From: Paraphoma chrysanthemicola
Lineage: Eukaryota; Ascomycota; Dothideomycetes; Pleosporales; Phaeosphaeriaceae
DNA: 64,000 nt
Assembly (NCBI GenBank): GCA_020744225.1
Contig: JAGMWG010000008.1
Location: 186,001 to 250,000, forward strand
Direction of reading: 5' to 3'
The notes beneath the pieces were generated by a model. It saw nothing but the letters and a program-made list of their open reading frames with translations. It did no database searches and was not told where the DNA came from. Below are positions 45,273 through 55,789 of the stretch, in pieces (position 1 is the first letter of the stretch; each line of letters begins with the position of its first letter). A program made the position numbers and the translations under genes.

Positions 45273-48240
45273 TTCTACTTAGTATAACCAAGCAAGTAAA
45301 TTTTAAGTAAGGTGTTAATTTTTTATCAAGCAAACAAGCAAGTAAGCACAAAATAAGTAAGTACTTATAAGTACTTAGTATTAAGTATTACTCCTATTTT
45401 AGTAGTTGTTGTAGCGTTTTTTTTGCGGGCTCGCGATCTTAATTTTAAAGTTTCTAGCTAGTATTATCTTATCTTGTACGAGACTTCTAAACTATAGTAG
45501 TATTTACAGCTATAATCTTTAACTTACTAATAATTATAATATAACTCTAATATACTATATAGTATTCTTAGTAAGTATACGCGCTTATTAAACTTACTTA
45601 TAACCTTAAAGAAATAATTAAAATTCTTACTAACGTTACTATCTACTCTAGAGCTATCTTAGTTATAGAAAAGATAGCTACTTAAGTTATAACACTAAAG
45701 TATTAATACTATACTTACTAATAGTAGTAGTATTATAAGTATAGATAGTAGTATATTTATTATAACTATAGAGATAGTAGATAACTATATTAATAATAGT
45801 AGTAATAATTTTAATAGAATTAACTAAAAACGTATTAGGTTAAAGTATATTAAGTCTCTATAGTAGCTTAGTTATATAAAGAGTTAGATATATTAATATA
45901 GGTATTAACTTATATACATAGATTAGATTTCTAAGAGCTTTTAGCTATATAAGTATTACTATATATATAAGTTACTCTAAGTATTAATAGATATTACTTA
46001 AGCTATAACTTCTACTACTACTTACTTTAAACTACTTATTAAAGACTATAATCTTAGCTATATAAGCTTTAAGACTAGCTAAAGTAATAAAATACTATCT
46101 AGTACGTAATTATTACTACACTAAGCGTTAGTTAGTAGCTTTGCTTTATTATAATCTACTACTAATATAATAAGTAGCTTTAGTATATAAAGCTTTTAAT
46201 ACGTTTTTATTCTATAGCTACTAGATAATAATCTTTTAATAGAGATTATCTTATAATTATTAATATATAAGTTATTTTACCTTATTAGTATAGAAGCTAA
46301 AGATATATTATAGTAATCTCTACGTAGTGTTATAATATATACTATATAACTTTTCTACTTTATATAGCTATAAGTTATTAAGACTCTATCTAAATCTATA
46401 AGTAAGATTTATATAAGCTTTAATAGCTAGATAATAAAGAGTAGAATATAAGAGTTCTTTAGAATTATTATACACTTTACTACGCTATCTAGTATAATAT
46501 AGAACTTACTTATTAACTTACTATAACTTATAGACGCTTATATAGGTAACGTAATTACTATAGCTATTATTATAATACTATAAGCTTATAATATTACTTT
46601 ATCTATACTAGATTACTTTGTCTTTAATAACGCTAGTAATAATAATACTATAATTATAGTAGTTATATATAAGTTTAATAGTAGTAATTTTAATATAGCT
46701 TATTATTAACTCTATTACACGCTTTATATAATTAATCTTATTAGCTAAGTACTTCTCTTTAGTAAGAATAAGAACGTATATAATAATATATAAGAAAACG
46801 TAGAAAAGAAGAAAGATTTTATATAAGAATAGCGTAAGTATAGTACTCTTAGTACTCTTCTTATAGTAATTATATATATTAGAATACTATAGTAGTATTA
46901 GCTTTTTATAGACTATCTTTATACTATAAATAAGTTACTCTCTACTAATATAGTATCTCTTAAGATTTTATAACTAATTAAGCTAGTAGTTATATACTAG
47001 AACTCTTACTATAATACTATTAAGTAAGTAACTTATCTTTATACTAGCTTTAACTTATATATAAAGAAATATATTAGCTATATTATATATAAGAAGTAGT
47101 GTAGTATAAAAAGTAATATCTTAGTATAGATAAGATTAGAAAGACTATAATTAGTAAACTAGGTAGTAATTATAGAGTACTAGTAATACCTTAAACTACT
47201 TAAGACTACTATAAAAAGGCTAGAGAGCTGTAGTAATTAATATAGTAGTAGCTTTAGTATAATCTATAAGGTCTTACTAGTATTTAAGTTTCTACTTAAT
47301 TAGTTAAAGAAGCTTACTATACTATACGCTAACGTAGATTTTAGCGTATATACTAAGATACCTAAGAGTAAGTATTATACTTATTTATACATATTTCTTA
47401 CTAACGTTTATACGTAAATTACTTTTATATTAACTTCTAAGCTATATAAGTAAAGACTAATAAGTACTATAATAAGCTTAATAACTTACTTATATACTAT
47501 ACTACTATCTACTTCTATTCTTACTATAAATACTACTATAAGAATGCGTAGAAGTATAAGCTAGAGTAGTTATACTAAGTAAATAATAATTTTTAAGTGC
47601 TATAAGAGTTATATAAGAAGCTACTATCTACTCTTCTATTTTAGTTTTTATGTATAAGCGTAATTAATAATATAATTATAAGCTTTACAGCGCGTTATAA
47701 TACTATAAGAAATAATAGTAATAAGTATAATAAGTAGTATAATTAAGAACTTAAGTAAAGCTAAGTAACGTATTATAGTAATAGTAACGCTATTAAGTAC
47801 TAGATAGTAATAAGGCTAAAATACCTATAATTAAGCTACTTTATAATTAATATATTAACTATTCTAGTATTAAGCTGTAATTATAAGTAGCTTTTTAGTA
47901 AGCTTAGTAACCTTTTAGAGCCTAAATACTACGCTATTAGTAGTAAGCTACTTGCAGCTTTTTAGCTTATACGCTTATAGAGTTAAGCTAGCTACAATAC
48001 TAAAAACCTGCGTAATAACAGCGACAATCTATCTAACGATAAGATTACGCGCGCGTATAATATATAAAGCTAGGTAGAGAAGTAGCGCGCGCGCAGATAG
48101 GTAGACTTAACACTAAAAAACTATTAAGTACTTGCAAGCAAGCAAGTATACAACCCTGAAACATTAAGCAAAGTAAGCAAGTATACGCTGCGCGGATGTT
48201 TTTACTAAGCAAACAAAGTATGGGGGTGACATACTTGCTT

Positions 48241-48262
48241 TACTTGCTTGCTGCGGACACTG
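48241..48262. repeat. Right terminal inverted repeat
   Basis: Partner of 45232-45253. Further copies of the CAAGCAAGTA motif lie just inside at about 48130-48180 and 48205-48240. Confidence 0.75.
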
Positions 48263-48270
48263 GTTCTTGG
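48263..48270. repeat. Right 8-bp target-site duplication
   Basis: GTTCTTGG directly after the right inverted end, identical to 45224-45231. Confidence 0.8.
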
Positions 48271-48725
48271 CCACTGAGTACTTTGTCAAAAGTGCGCGTC
48301 TTTCGTATCCAATAATTTGTAGATACATTCACTGAATCTTGTCTCAGTAGTATGTCAGAGTGTGATTAATTGCATGGGGCGCAGAAAGACATCGACTTCT
48401 TAGATGTCCACTACTGGTAGTCGCTTCTCTGGTCGAGCTTCATTTGCGCTCTTGAAAGGTACTTCCCGAGGAGGACCAAGAATTGTGTCGAACCTGACAG
48501 CAAAAGCATACAATGCAGAAATATCTGATCCCAGTCTAATCTCTTTCCATTCCATCGGCCATCCGGACGCATCAGACACGGTATCGATTCCCACCCTCTC
48601 CCAACAATTGCCCATCTCTTGAATGACGATACGTTAGCATCTCATTAATGTAACTACATGATGCTAGTACTCGCAACTCTTGAAAGAAAGCAGGGAATCC
48701 AGTTCTGTTGCCCAAAATGAAGGTC
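48271..48725. other. Intergenic between transposon and HET gene
   Basis: 455 bases of ordinary composition. Two opposing 71-72-codon frames overlap each other and show no domain. Confidence 0.5.
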
Positions 48726-50548
48726 TCATCGAAGTAGGAGCTCTCTCCAGACTTCGTCCCCAAGTTGACAGGCGACTACTTCACCCTTCATTGCGCCATC
48801 CAAGTAACAGTAGCCTGCAACCAATATCCAGAAGCCACTCTCAATGTGCCGCACTATGCAAGGGGTCCAAGCACCCTTAAGAATGCAGATGTAGTCCCCG
48901 TAACTGATATTCCCGGGAGTGAGTCCGATGTGACCACATTTTGTGATGAACAAACGGCAGCCGTTGACCGTGGAGCCTACGATCTCCGCTTTCTACGCGT
49001 ATTTAGAAAAATGTAAGACAATCGCAAAACAAGGTTCTACTGACCGTTGTTGATACTGCTCCGACTGGCCGTTTATTTCCAGCTCTGCCGGCTGTCATAG
49101 TGCGCCAGGCAATGTCGATCGGAAGACCTGAAAAGTTGTAAGCGCATAGAGTTTGCGAAAGATCTGGGAAACAATTTACCTTTCTGTTTGACCACACAGC
49201 ATTGACAGCCGTTTCCGAGCACGTCAGACCATTTCATCCTGTGACCCGTACAGTCCCTAAATCTTGATCCAATCAATCTCAGCTCCTTTCTCCACTCAGA
49301 ACCCTGAATGATATGAACATCGTCCATAGCCACTATCTCTCCCATTATCATCGCCTGCACTCTGAGGACCGGATCTCGCGGAACCAACATCTCGCCATCG
49401 ACTATACTTTTGACATGGCCTGAACTGTCTATCGTACAAATGTCAGCCGCAGCGTGAAAACCACCCGCACGTTCGAAGGGAGCCAGAGGTCTGTGTTCCG
49501 CAGAGACATGCGATACGTCAAACCTCAAGCTCCAGTTGGGAACCCAAGATGGTACCACGATGTTCGAAGGAAAGTATTGAGCCGCTAAAAGGAAATCCAG
49601 TCCGCCACTTTTGAACAGATGTACTGCAACGTTGACATAGAGTTGCCCGCAATCCATGCTGTAGTCAACCTCGACCTTGTCTCCCTCTGCTTTAGTCATC
49701 GACAACAACGCGTACACTTTGTCACGAGGATCCGTCGAGCAACATTGCCTTGTCAAGCACAGCAGATCCCAGAGGTACCGTCGTGACTTCAACCCTAGAA
49801 CTGGAGGGAGGTAGGGCCAATCAAACAGATTACGATTCTTGAGAAGAAAATTGTAGGCGCTGAGTACATCACCCCAGCGCACCTCTTCCTCGCCGCACAT
49901 AACTTTGGCGTTGCGTGAAAGGAAAACTTCTTGCAGCACCCAGATGCGATTAAACCACGTTCGATCGAGGAAGGAGCCCAACGCTTTTCGTTCTAATTCG
50001 AAGCCGGAGCGGAGCCGGGTAGCGTGTTGACGTCCATTGTGATCATGTTCCTTTATGTACTTCATGGCAACTCTGCTGTCATCGTCGGCAACTCCAAGGT
50101 AGACATAGGTCATCGTGGCTTTTGCGTAGATATTGCCCATCAATCTGACTTGAGCGTTTCGTTCGGCAATGTTGGATTGGTCGATACACAGTGCATCGAT
50201 CCATACATATATTGGCTTTGTCTTCCTTCGTATGTGTTGTAGAGCACTGGCAGCATTACTCGTGACGGAGACGAATGTATTGAAGTTGCATTTGATGCGA
50301 TGAGTAAGTTCTGCGCTCCCCCATACGTACGACAGAGCAGCATACGTGAGGTGCGGCTCGTCAAGGCGATCGTGGTCAATCGTGATTAGTAGCGGAATTG
50401 ATTCGCTCCTAGGATGGACTTTGATGGTTCGAATAAAACCAGGTTCTAAAGGCGTATACGTGTATGGCTTCGGTTGCTCTTTGGGTAAGCTAGAAAAACT
50501 AACAAACTTCAAAGTAAGCTGCTGGTGTGGTGGCCGGTTTCCTGTCAT
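48726..50548 (-). CDS. HET-domain (heterokaryon-incompatibility) protein
   Basis: Exons 50548-49180, 49127-49045 and 48992-48726 give 572 residues, all in frame. The HET domain starts with LTYAALSYVWGSAE, followed by ALQHIRRKTKPIYVWIDALCIDQSN, NAQVRLMGNIYAKATMTYVYLG, and the WFNRIWVLQEVFLSRNAKVMCG block. These are the three HET signature blocks in order. The C-terminal end, after two short introns, has CRLFITKCGHIGLTPGNISYGDYICIL and SGFWILVAGYCYLDGAMKGE, the usual closing module of such proteins. HET domains trigger cell death on non-self fusion or act in innate-type defence; the partner is unknown. The gene lies 456 bases from the transposon yet has no stop inside its frame. Start is the first ATG; only a TTG lies upstream. 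Confidence 0.92.
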
Positions 50549-51309
50549 TATCTGTGTATCTCGGCAAGAGGGCACAAGAATAGTAAGACTGGGTTCAATT
50601 GTCGTCGGAGCCACGAGGCTGAAGAGGCAACGTAAGCCTCCGGACAAGAGTAGCCAATTACACGATAATTCCAGTTGATGGACGCCTGACGTTTAAAGTG
50701 GGGTTCTGACCATGCTATAAAGAACATTTTCAGCTACAGCATGATTGACACACCTGTATACTTAATGGCTAGGGTACAATATGGCTGACTTAGATTGTCC
50801 ACGAGAGACAGGCTTCCAGTCGCCGACGTAGAAGGGGCCCGTTGCTTACTCGTGCGCCTCCGGTTAAGCTGGCACGCGAAATATCACAACATTGCTCTTG
50901 TTATAAATCTCAATGTGACGCTAACGCAACTTAGAAGGACCAAGAAAGAATGAGAAGACTAGAGACAAACTCGATAATGAGAAGGTGTTGCCCTGGAATG
51001 TCGAGCCTCGAGCAGCATACAATTATGCGTCAAAAGTCTTGAACCGCGGCTCGCTTGACTTTTCGACGCGTTAATTCTGCCCACCACTTCCACGTCTTCT
51101 AACTAAGCCTACGAAGGAGCTAGTTTGGGTGATGCACCGCACTGACCACTGCGCCCAAATACATGCTTGGATGGTTAAAACCACATGCTTTCTATAGTAG
51201 TATCTCCACTATTACAGTATGTTCTTTTTAGGGAAAAATAGACCGCGTAAATCGTAGAAAGCCTAAAAAGTGTAAGCAAAAGAAAATCGAGTTTGTCTTG
51301 CGTTGACTT
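50549..51309. other. Intergenic, HET promoter side
   Basis: No supported gene. The left part (50549-51170) should hold the HET promoter. 51175-51309 continues open past the Clr5 remnant's last exon, but only as intron-like or downstream sequence. Confidence 0.45.
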
Positions 51310-51967
51310 ACATGCTGCTGGACTAGGTGCATACAGAGCGCTATCTACCACGTCGTGTCTCTTCATCCACCGCTCAATCTGCGGCGGCTCTATCAGCCTG
51401 CCTCGCACCTGGAATACGAGCTGGCCCTTGTTGGTATCGACAAGCTTCCTCTTTTGACGTTTTCGCACGATCGCTTACATCTCCTGCGGCTTGACATTCT
51501 TATCCTTCCCCCACTGGCTGACGCGCAATCGGTACTGCCGTAACCTGGGCACGCGTCTGTGTCAGCAACCACTGAGGACCTGCGCGTAGGGTCGCCGCCT
51601 TGCGCTTTCGGGGCCGATCTGTCGGGGCCATGGACAGTGCGAGCCCCGCAGGCGCTGCAGGCACAGACGTAGACGTAGACGCATACGCAGACGCAAACTG
51701 GCTGTAACCAGCAAACTCCAAGTCGAGCTGCACATGACCGGGGTGCAGCGTAGGTAGACTAGACGGGTGCAGCGCGTGGTTCTGCGTGGTCACGCTTGGT
51801 CCGTCAGGGAGCTGTGCGTGCAGAGTGAAGGCAGAGGCCCAGTTGACGCTGTACGATCCATACAGTTGCTGGGCTGGAAGAGCATTGTAGTTTCCAGTAT
51901 GTGGAAATTCGAGCTGGGGCAGGCAGGCTGGTGCCAGGTCAGGCAGGCTGCGCGGCGGGAAGTCCAT
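51310..51967 (-). pseudogene. Broken Clr5-domain gene
   Basis: The N-terminal part (ATG at 51967) is an open frame of about 125 codons, Ala/Pro/Ser-rich and ending MAPTDRPRKRKAATLRA, the stretch that normally leads into a Clr5 domain. The expected first half of that domain is missing. The frame resumes, shifted, at RQYRLRVSQWGKDKN, then VKPQEM, a TAA (51475-51477), and AIVRKRQKRKLVDTNKG, LVFQVRGRLIEPPQIERWMK, LYAPSPAA, ending at a GTAAGT donor. The second half of a Clr5 domain is therefore clear but carries one in-frame stop, which a single CAA-to-TAA change would explain. No downstream exon was found. Clr5 in fission yeast acts in heterochromatin silencing; in filamentous fungi the domain is multi-copy and mostly uncharacterised. 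Confidence 0.7.
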
Positions 51968-52969
51968 AGTCAGTCGTACGAAATCATAGAAGTGGCTGGT
52001 CGCCCGATGTTTCAAGGCATGCAAAGCAAAGAAAGCATGGCCAGGCCGTAGACGGCGTTGGGGTGCGCTTTATGCTTCATGTTGTGGTCAGCAGTGAGGC
52101 TCTGGAGAGGTGTCGCACGTGATCTTGTCATGATGCAAGACACGCCGTCTCTTGATATTGGCGTCCATCCCTTTACATCGAATCCCTCAGATCATCGCTA
52201 TTCAAATCGTGCAGTTGGTTCACGATCTTCCAGGCGACGACAATAACGCTTCGGCGTCCAGGTCGGAGCTGAGCCTATATTTGGAAGCAGGGCGAGTTGA
52301 TCTGACTTTCTGAGGCTTTTGCTAAGATTTACCAGGCTTCTACTCTCTGTCTGCGCTGTCAACAAGCAGACGTACCACGAAGTTGCACGAGAGTATATCA
52401 GGAGCAAATTATTTGTACTGCACGGTCTTGAAGCTGCAGTGGAGCGCTCTACCAATTCTCAAGCAGCTTCGATATCCGGAGTAAGTTCCGGCGTACAACG
52501 AACACTGAACGGATGACAGTGACGTTGTCGAGCAATTGAGGGAAACGCTTGGCAACCGCTTGGAAATATAGCGGTAGGGGAATCTCAAGTGAAAGAAATT
52601 AGACGAGACCAACATAATCGACAACACACAACACACTTTAGACGTAACCTCCCGGCCTCATGGTTTTCCCAGATGATCCGTGGTGTGGGGGCCGATTCGG
52701 GTGTACTGTTGAGAATGGGTCCAATGCGAATCTCTCCTCCTATCATTTCCATTGAGATGCAAACCCACCCGAAGCTCCGTTATCGAAGCAGATTTATGAC
52801 GGCAACATCGATTTTTCCCTGCATGGTAAAACCGCATGGCAATATATCGGAACAATTCGATAGTTTGCATGAGTTATAGTTTCATACCAGATGCGGCCCG
52901 AGTTGAGGGTATATCCATATCCAGTACGCCCGTAATGCAGAACCTAGATCCTCCTCGCGCAGATTACTC
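51968..52969. other. Gene-free stretch
   Basis: 1.0 kb between the Clr5 remnant and the JmjC-like gene stop. Only short overlapping frames; no domain seen. Confidence 0.5.
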
Positions 52970-54313
52970 TTATCCATCGATCTCCATAGCATCGCCATCT
53001 TCCGCCGCGGTATCGACTGCATCATGAACCGATCCTTGCAGCAGCTCCCTATTCGCCTCCTCACTCGTCGCCCTTAAAGAATCCACACGTTTCGTGGCCT
53101 CGACCTTGCTCCAATGCGCCGCAACGAAATGCGCCTTCATCAACTTCTGCTTATTCCGGATTGATTTGTGGCAGATGCGACACTCTCTACCTTTAGCTGA
53201 AATAAGGTATGCTCCCCAGATGTTCTCCAGAGTCTTGCGATCCGCCGGGCCCATCATAGCCGCCACATCGTCTTTGATTTCATCCCAGGTACTAAGAAGT
53301 TGATGTAGCAACCCACCATTGATGTCAGATAGCTTGAACTGGTCGCGATCTTCATCATCCGGGTTGCCGTTGAGCATGAGATCCAAGAAGACCAGAAGCG
53401 AGGCGCTGAAGTCTGATTGTTTGCGGGCGCCATTCAGCTCGGTCTGGAACCAGGCACGTAGCAATGGTAGTTTGTGTAACATCGAAACGAAGTCCTCCAC
53501 AGTGATTGATGAGTACGTCGCGAGGATGGAGGTTGTTGTCGAGAGGCACATCATCGTGCAGAATGGCGGTATGCGCAAGCCGTCGCCCTCCATTTGCACG
53601 AAAGTCATACCACCTTCCAGCTCGCTAGTGACGTTCAGCTTGCTCTCGTCGAAGCCAGCCGCGAAGTTCTCGTAAGCGGTTCGTAAAGTGTTGATGTTTT
53701 GATCTGTGGGTGGCCAGATCATCCAGATCACAGAGCCGCTAAGCAGTGTTGTGATGGTGGTGCCCTCGTTGCTGTGATGCAGCGGTAGCAGAGTGTTTCG
53801 GGGCAATATGGTACACGTTGTCATTGATGCGCTCAGTAAGTTGTCCGGCGGTTCGTAACCCTGGCTGCACAGCTCCTCTAGACTCTCGCTTGGAAAAGTC
53901 ACGATAGTACTGTAACCGCTACTGTCGGTGCCCGTCAGGCTATTGATGGTCCGCAAAGCTATCTCTTCTTCGATCCTTGCATCTGTAATGCCTACACCTA
54001 CACCATCCGCATCGTCCGCATCAAACCGAGGACAATAGACAAGTTGATCACCATAGTGCTTGCGGGCATCTGGCAAGTCGCGCAAGCAAATTCCTTGAAG
54101 TTTCTGAAGTGACGGCGTTTTGCGGAGGCCGACGGGTGCCTGCTTCTTTCCGAGACAAGGGTATCCGGTCTCAGGCAGACGAAGTTTGCGCCTGATGCTG
54201 TCCATGGATTTGTAGGGGACCAGTTTGCCTGTGTCTAGCAGCGACGTAAAAAGCGCAGCATGCTCGGAATCGGACGTCTTGAGTGCAGTGCGCACTCCGA
54301 CAAGAGAGGTCAT
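52970..54313 (-). CDS. Unrecognised protein with cupin/JmjC-like core and C2H2-type finger
   Basis: Single exon of 447 residues from the ATG at 54313. The centre (about 165-285) resembles a JmjC/cupin barrel: NTLLPLHHSNEGTTITTLLSG, then SVIWMIWPPTD, like the strand after the metal site in fungal JmjC-like proteins. The clean HxD iron pair is not visible, so it may be non-catalytic. Near the C-terminus CRICHKSIRNKQKLMKAHFV ends in a second His, giving CX2CX13HX4H (Cys378, Cys381, His395, His400), a C2H2-type finger with a slightly long loop. The tail is acidic. Such lineage-specific proteins are usually nuclear, but no role can be assigned. It lies next to a Clr5 remnant and a HET gene. Confidence 0.75.
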   Translation of the reverse strand: MTSLVGVRTALKTSDSEHAALFTSLLDTGKLVPYKSMDSIRRKLRLPETGYPCLGKKQAPVGLRKTPSLQKLQGICLRDLPDARKHYGDQLVYCPRFDADDADGVGVGITDARIEEEIALRTINSLTGTDSSGYSTIVTFPSESLEELCSQGYEPPDNLLSASMTTCTILPRNTLLPLHHSNEGTTITTLLSGSVIWMIWPPTDQNINTLRTAYENFAAGFDESKLNVTSELEGGMTFVQMEGDGLRIPPFCTMMCLSTTTSILATYSSITVEDFVSMLHKLPLLRAWFQTELNGARKQSDFSASLLVFLDLMLNGNPDDEDRDQFKLSDINGGLLHQLLSTWDEIKDDVAAMMGPADRKTLENIWGAYLISAKGRECRICHKSIRNKQKLMKAHFVAAHWSKVEATKRVDSLRATSEEANRELLQGSVHDAVDTAAEDGDAMEIDG

Positions 54314-54870
54314 ACTTCTTGTGTGTCGGCTCTCCTTTTGGGTGTAAGCGGTCGTAATTGCAATTGAAGTGTAGAAAGTGGGCGGCTGATGGGTTGTTTG
54401 TGTGGGGTCAAACTAAAACGTGCAGCAGATGCGACGTGTAATAGCAGCCAAGCGCTATTGTGCGAGGCGACAAAGTGAAAGCCACGCCGTTACTCATGCG
54501 CGCGCCCTTTTGAGGCTGGGCTTTAGCGACCCAAGGATTTGATTAGGCCAATGCATGCATCGAGATCAGGAATAGGATCGTCGAAAACATTGGAGATTTC
54601 GCATATACGGCGAGATGACAATTTAGTATTAGAGAAGTCGCACTCCGTCCTAGGAATGGTCAAAGTATATCATATGTTTCCGGCTAAGCGAGCTAAATAC
54701 CATGACTCCAGGTCTTAGCATTCACTATTCTGGAACGCTATTCTCGAATAGGCTAGGCGAACTTATCGATAAGCTTCACCGCGATTCCTTCGTTTCATGA
54801 CCCATTCAGTTTCAAACACCACACCTCTCAAGCCATTGAAGAAAGTGTACATGATATATCGGCCGCAGAT
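54314..54870. promoter_or_regulatory. Divergent intergenic region, JmjC-like / F-box-like genes
   Basis: 557 bases between two divergent starts. No element recognised with confidence. Confidence 0.4.
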
Positions 54871-55689
54871 ATGAGTTACCAATCTGCCAGTCCACTTCTC
54901 CGCCTGCCCCGCGAGTTGCGCGACGCCATCTACATTCTCGTCTTCACTCCGACCACCCTAGTCCGCATCCTGGAGCACCACACGCGAACGAAACCCTTCC
55001 CTGCACTCCTCCAAACATGCCACCAAATTCATTCCGAAGGCTACCCTTTCCTTCTGCGCTCCCTCATCTTTGTTATCTCGAGATCAGATTGCCTGGAGTA
55101 CGCGCAGCGCTGGTTCGAGCACAAGAACCTTAATGATGTGCGAGATATCGCGATGACGTCGTTGACCTTGTTTCGCACGTTCCCGCCGGGCCAAAAGTGC
55201 ATGCATTGGGTTCAGAATGAAGGTTTTCCTCCGTCGACTCCCATGCGCGTGGGTCCGAAGATGTTCATCACGGGGAGTGATGCGCCACGTGCGTCGCACG
55301 CTGCGATACCAAAGGCTATACGCTTCTTACTGAGTCTATCTGGGCTGCAGCATCTTGAGATTGGAATTCATGTCAAGTTTCACACGGATGAGATTGATAA
55401 AGCCCAGAGAAGAGAAAAGCATTACTATGACTTGTATTCTTTGACGGCGATTACGACGTTGAAGAGCTTAACGTTTATTTGTGATTCAAGAATCATTGCG
55501 AGAATGTGGAGGGATGTGTGCAAAGTGAGCGAGGAGGGTAGGAAGCCAAGTCAGGTGAAGCGGAAAGAGGTGTTGGATGATGCGTGGGGACTGAGATCGT
55601 GGATGCAGGAAGCTTTCGAGGAGAAGGGGTTGGATGTTGAAGTGAAGTGCACTTGGTCGGGTGTGGAGCTGTATATGCACTCCATCTGA
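54871..55689 (+). CDS. F-box/2EXR-like hypothetical protein
   Basis: Single exon, 272 residues. It opens with LLRLPRELRDAIYILVFTP, the Leu-Pro-x-Glu-(Leu/Ile) helix that begins F-box and 2EXR domains in fungi, followed by ALLQTCHQIHSEGYPFLLRS, the second block of 2EXR-type proteins. The rest (about 75-272) has spaced Leu/Ile strands (LSGLQHLEIGI, ITTLKSLTFI) suggesting a short beta/alpha repeat. In ascomycetes these proteins are abundant and uncharacterised. A role as substrate adaptor for SCF ligase is possible if the F-box reading is right. The start ATG is the first in the frame. Confidence 0.72.
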   Translation: MSYQSASPLLRLPRELRDAIYILVFTPTTLVRILEHHTRTKPFPALLQTCHQIHSEGYPFLLRSLIFVISRSDCLEYAQRWFEHKNLNDVRDIAMTSLTLFRTFPPGQKCMHWVQNEGFPPSTPMRVGPKMFITGSDAPRASHAAIPKAIRFLLSLSGLQHLEIGIHVKFHTDEIDKAQRREKHYYDLYSLTAITTLKSLTFICDSRIIARMWRDVCKVSEEGRKPSQVKRKEVLDDAWGLRSWMQEAFEEKGLDVEVKCTWSGVELYMHSI

Positions 55690-55789
55690 TAAGGCGTTAT
55701 GAAAGATAGTAGGTTCTGTTTGGAACTCGACTACGGCCGTATCAGAAGAGGAGTAAATTAATTGCTCAACCGGGGATGTTAAGCGACCC

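Larger units (their letters stand above)
45232..48262. mobile_element. RIP-destroyed DNA transposon, hAT-like
   Basis: A 3,031-base element. The left end CACAGTCCGCAACAAGCAAG and the reverse complement of the right end CAGTGTCCGCAGCAAGCAAG continue alike for 22 bases with three mismatches. An exact 8-bp duplication (GTTCTTGG) flanks it. Ends starting CA(G)TG and 8-bp duplications are the hAT signature. Subterminal copies of CAAGCAAGTA in both orientations lie within about 150 bases of each end, as hAT transposase sites do. The interior is extremely AT-rich: C is followed by T, G or rarely C but almost never A, and TG is equally scarce, i.e. CpA/TpG has become TpA. That is the mark of RIP. No transposase frame longer than 60 codons survives. 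About 3 kb is the usual length of an autonomous hAT element. Confidence 0.85.

Noticed and set aside
45232..48262. AT-rich block as centromere or mitochondrial insertion
   Set aside because: It has defined inverted ends, an exact 8-bp duplication and specific loss of CpA/TpG, all of which fit a RIP-mutated transposon better; only 3 kb long.
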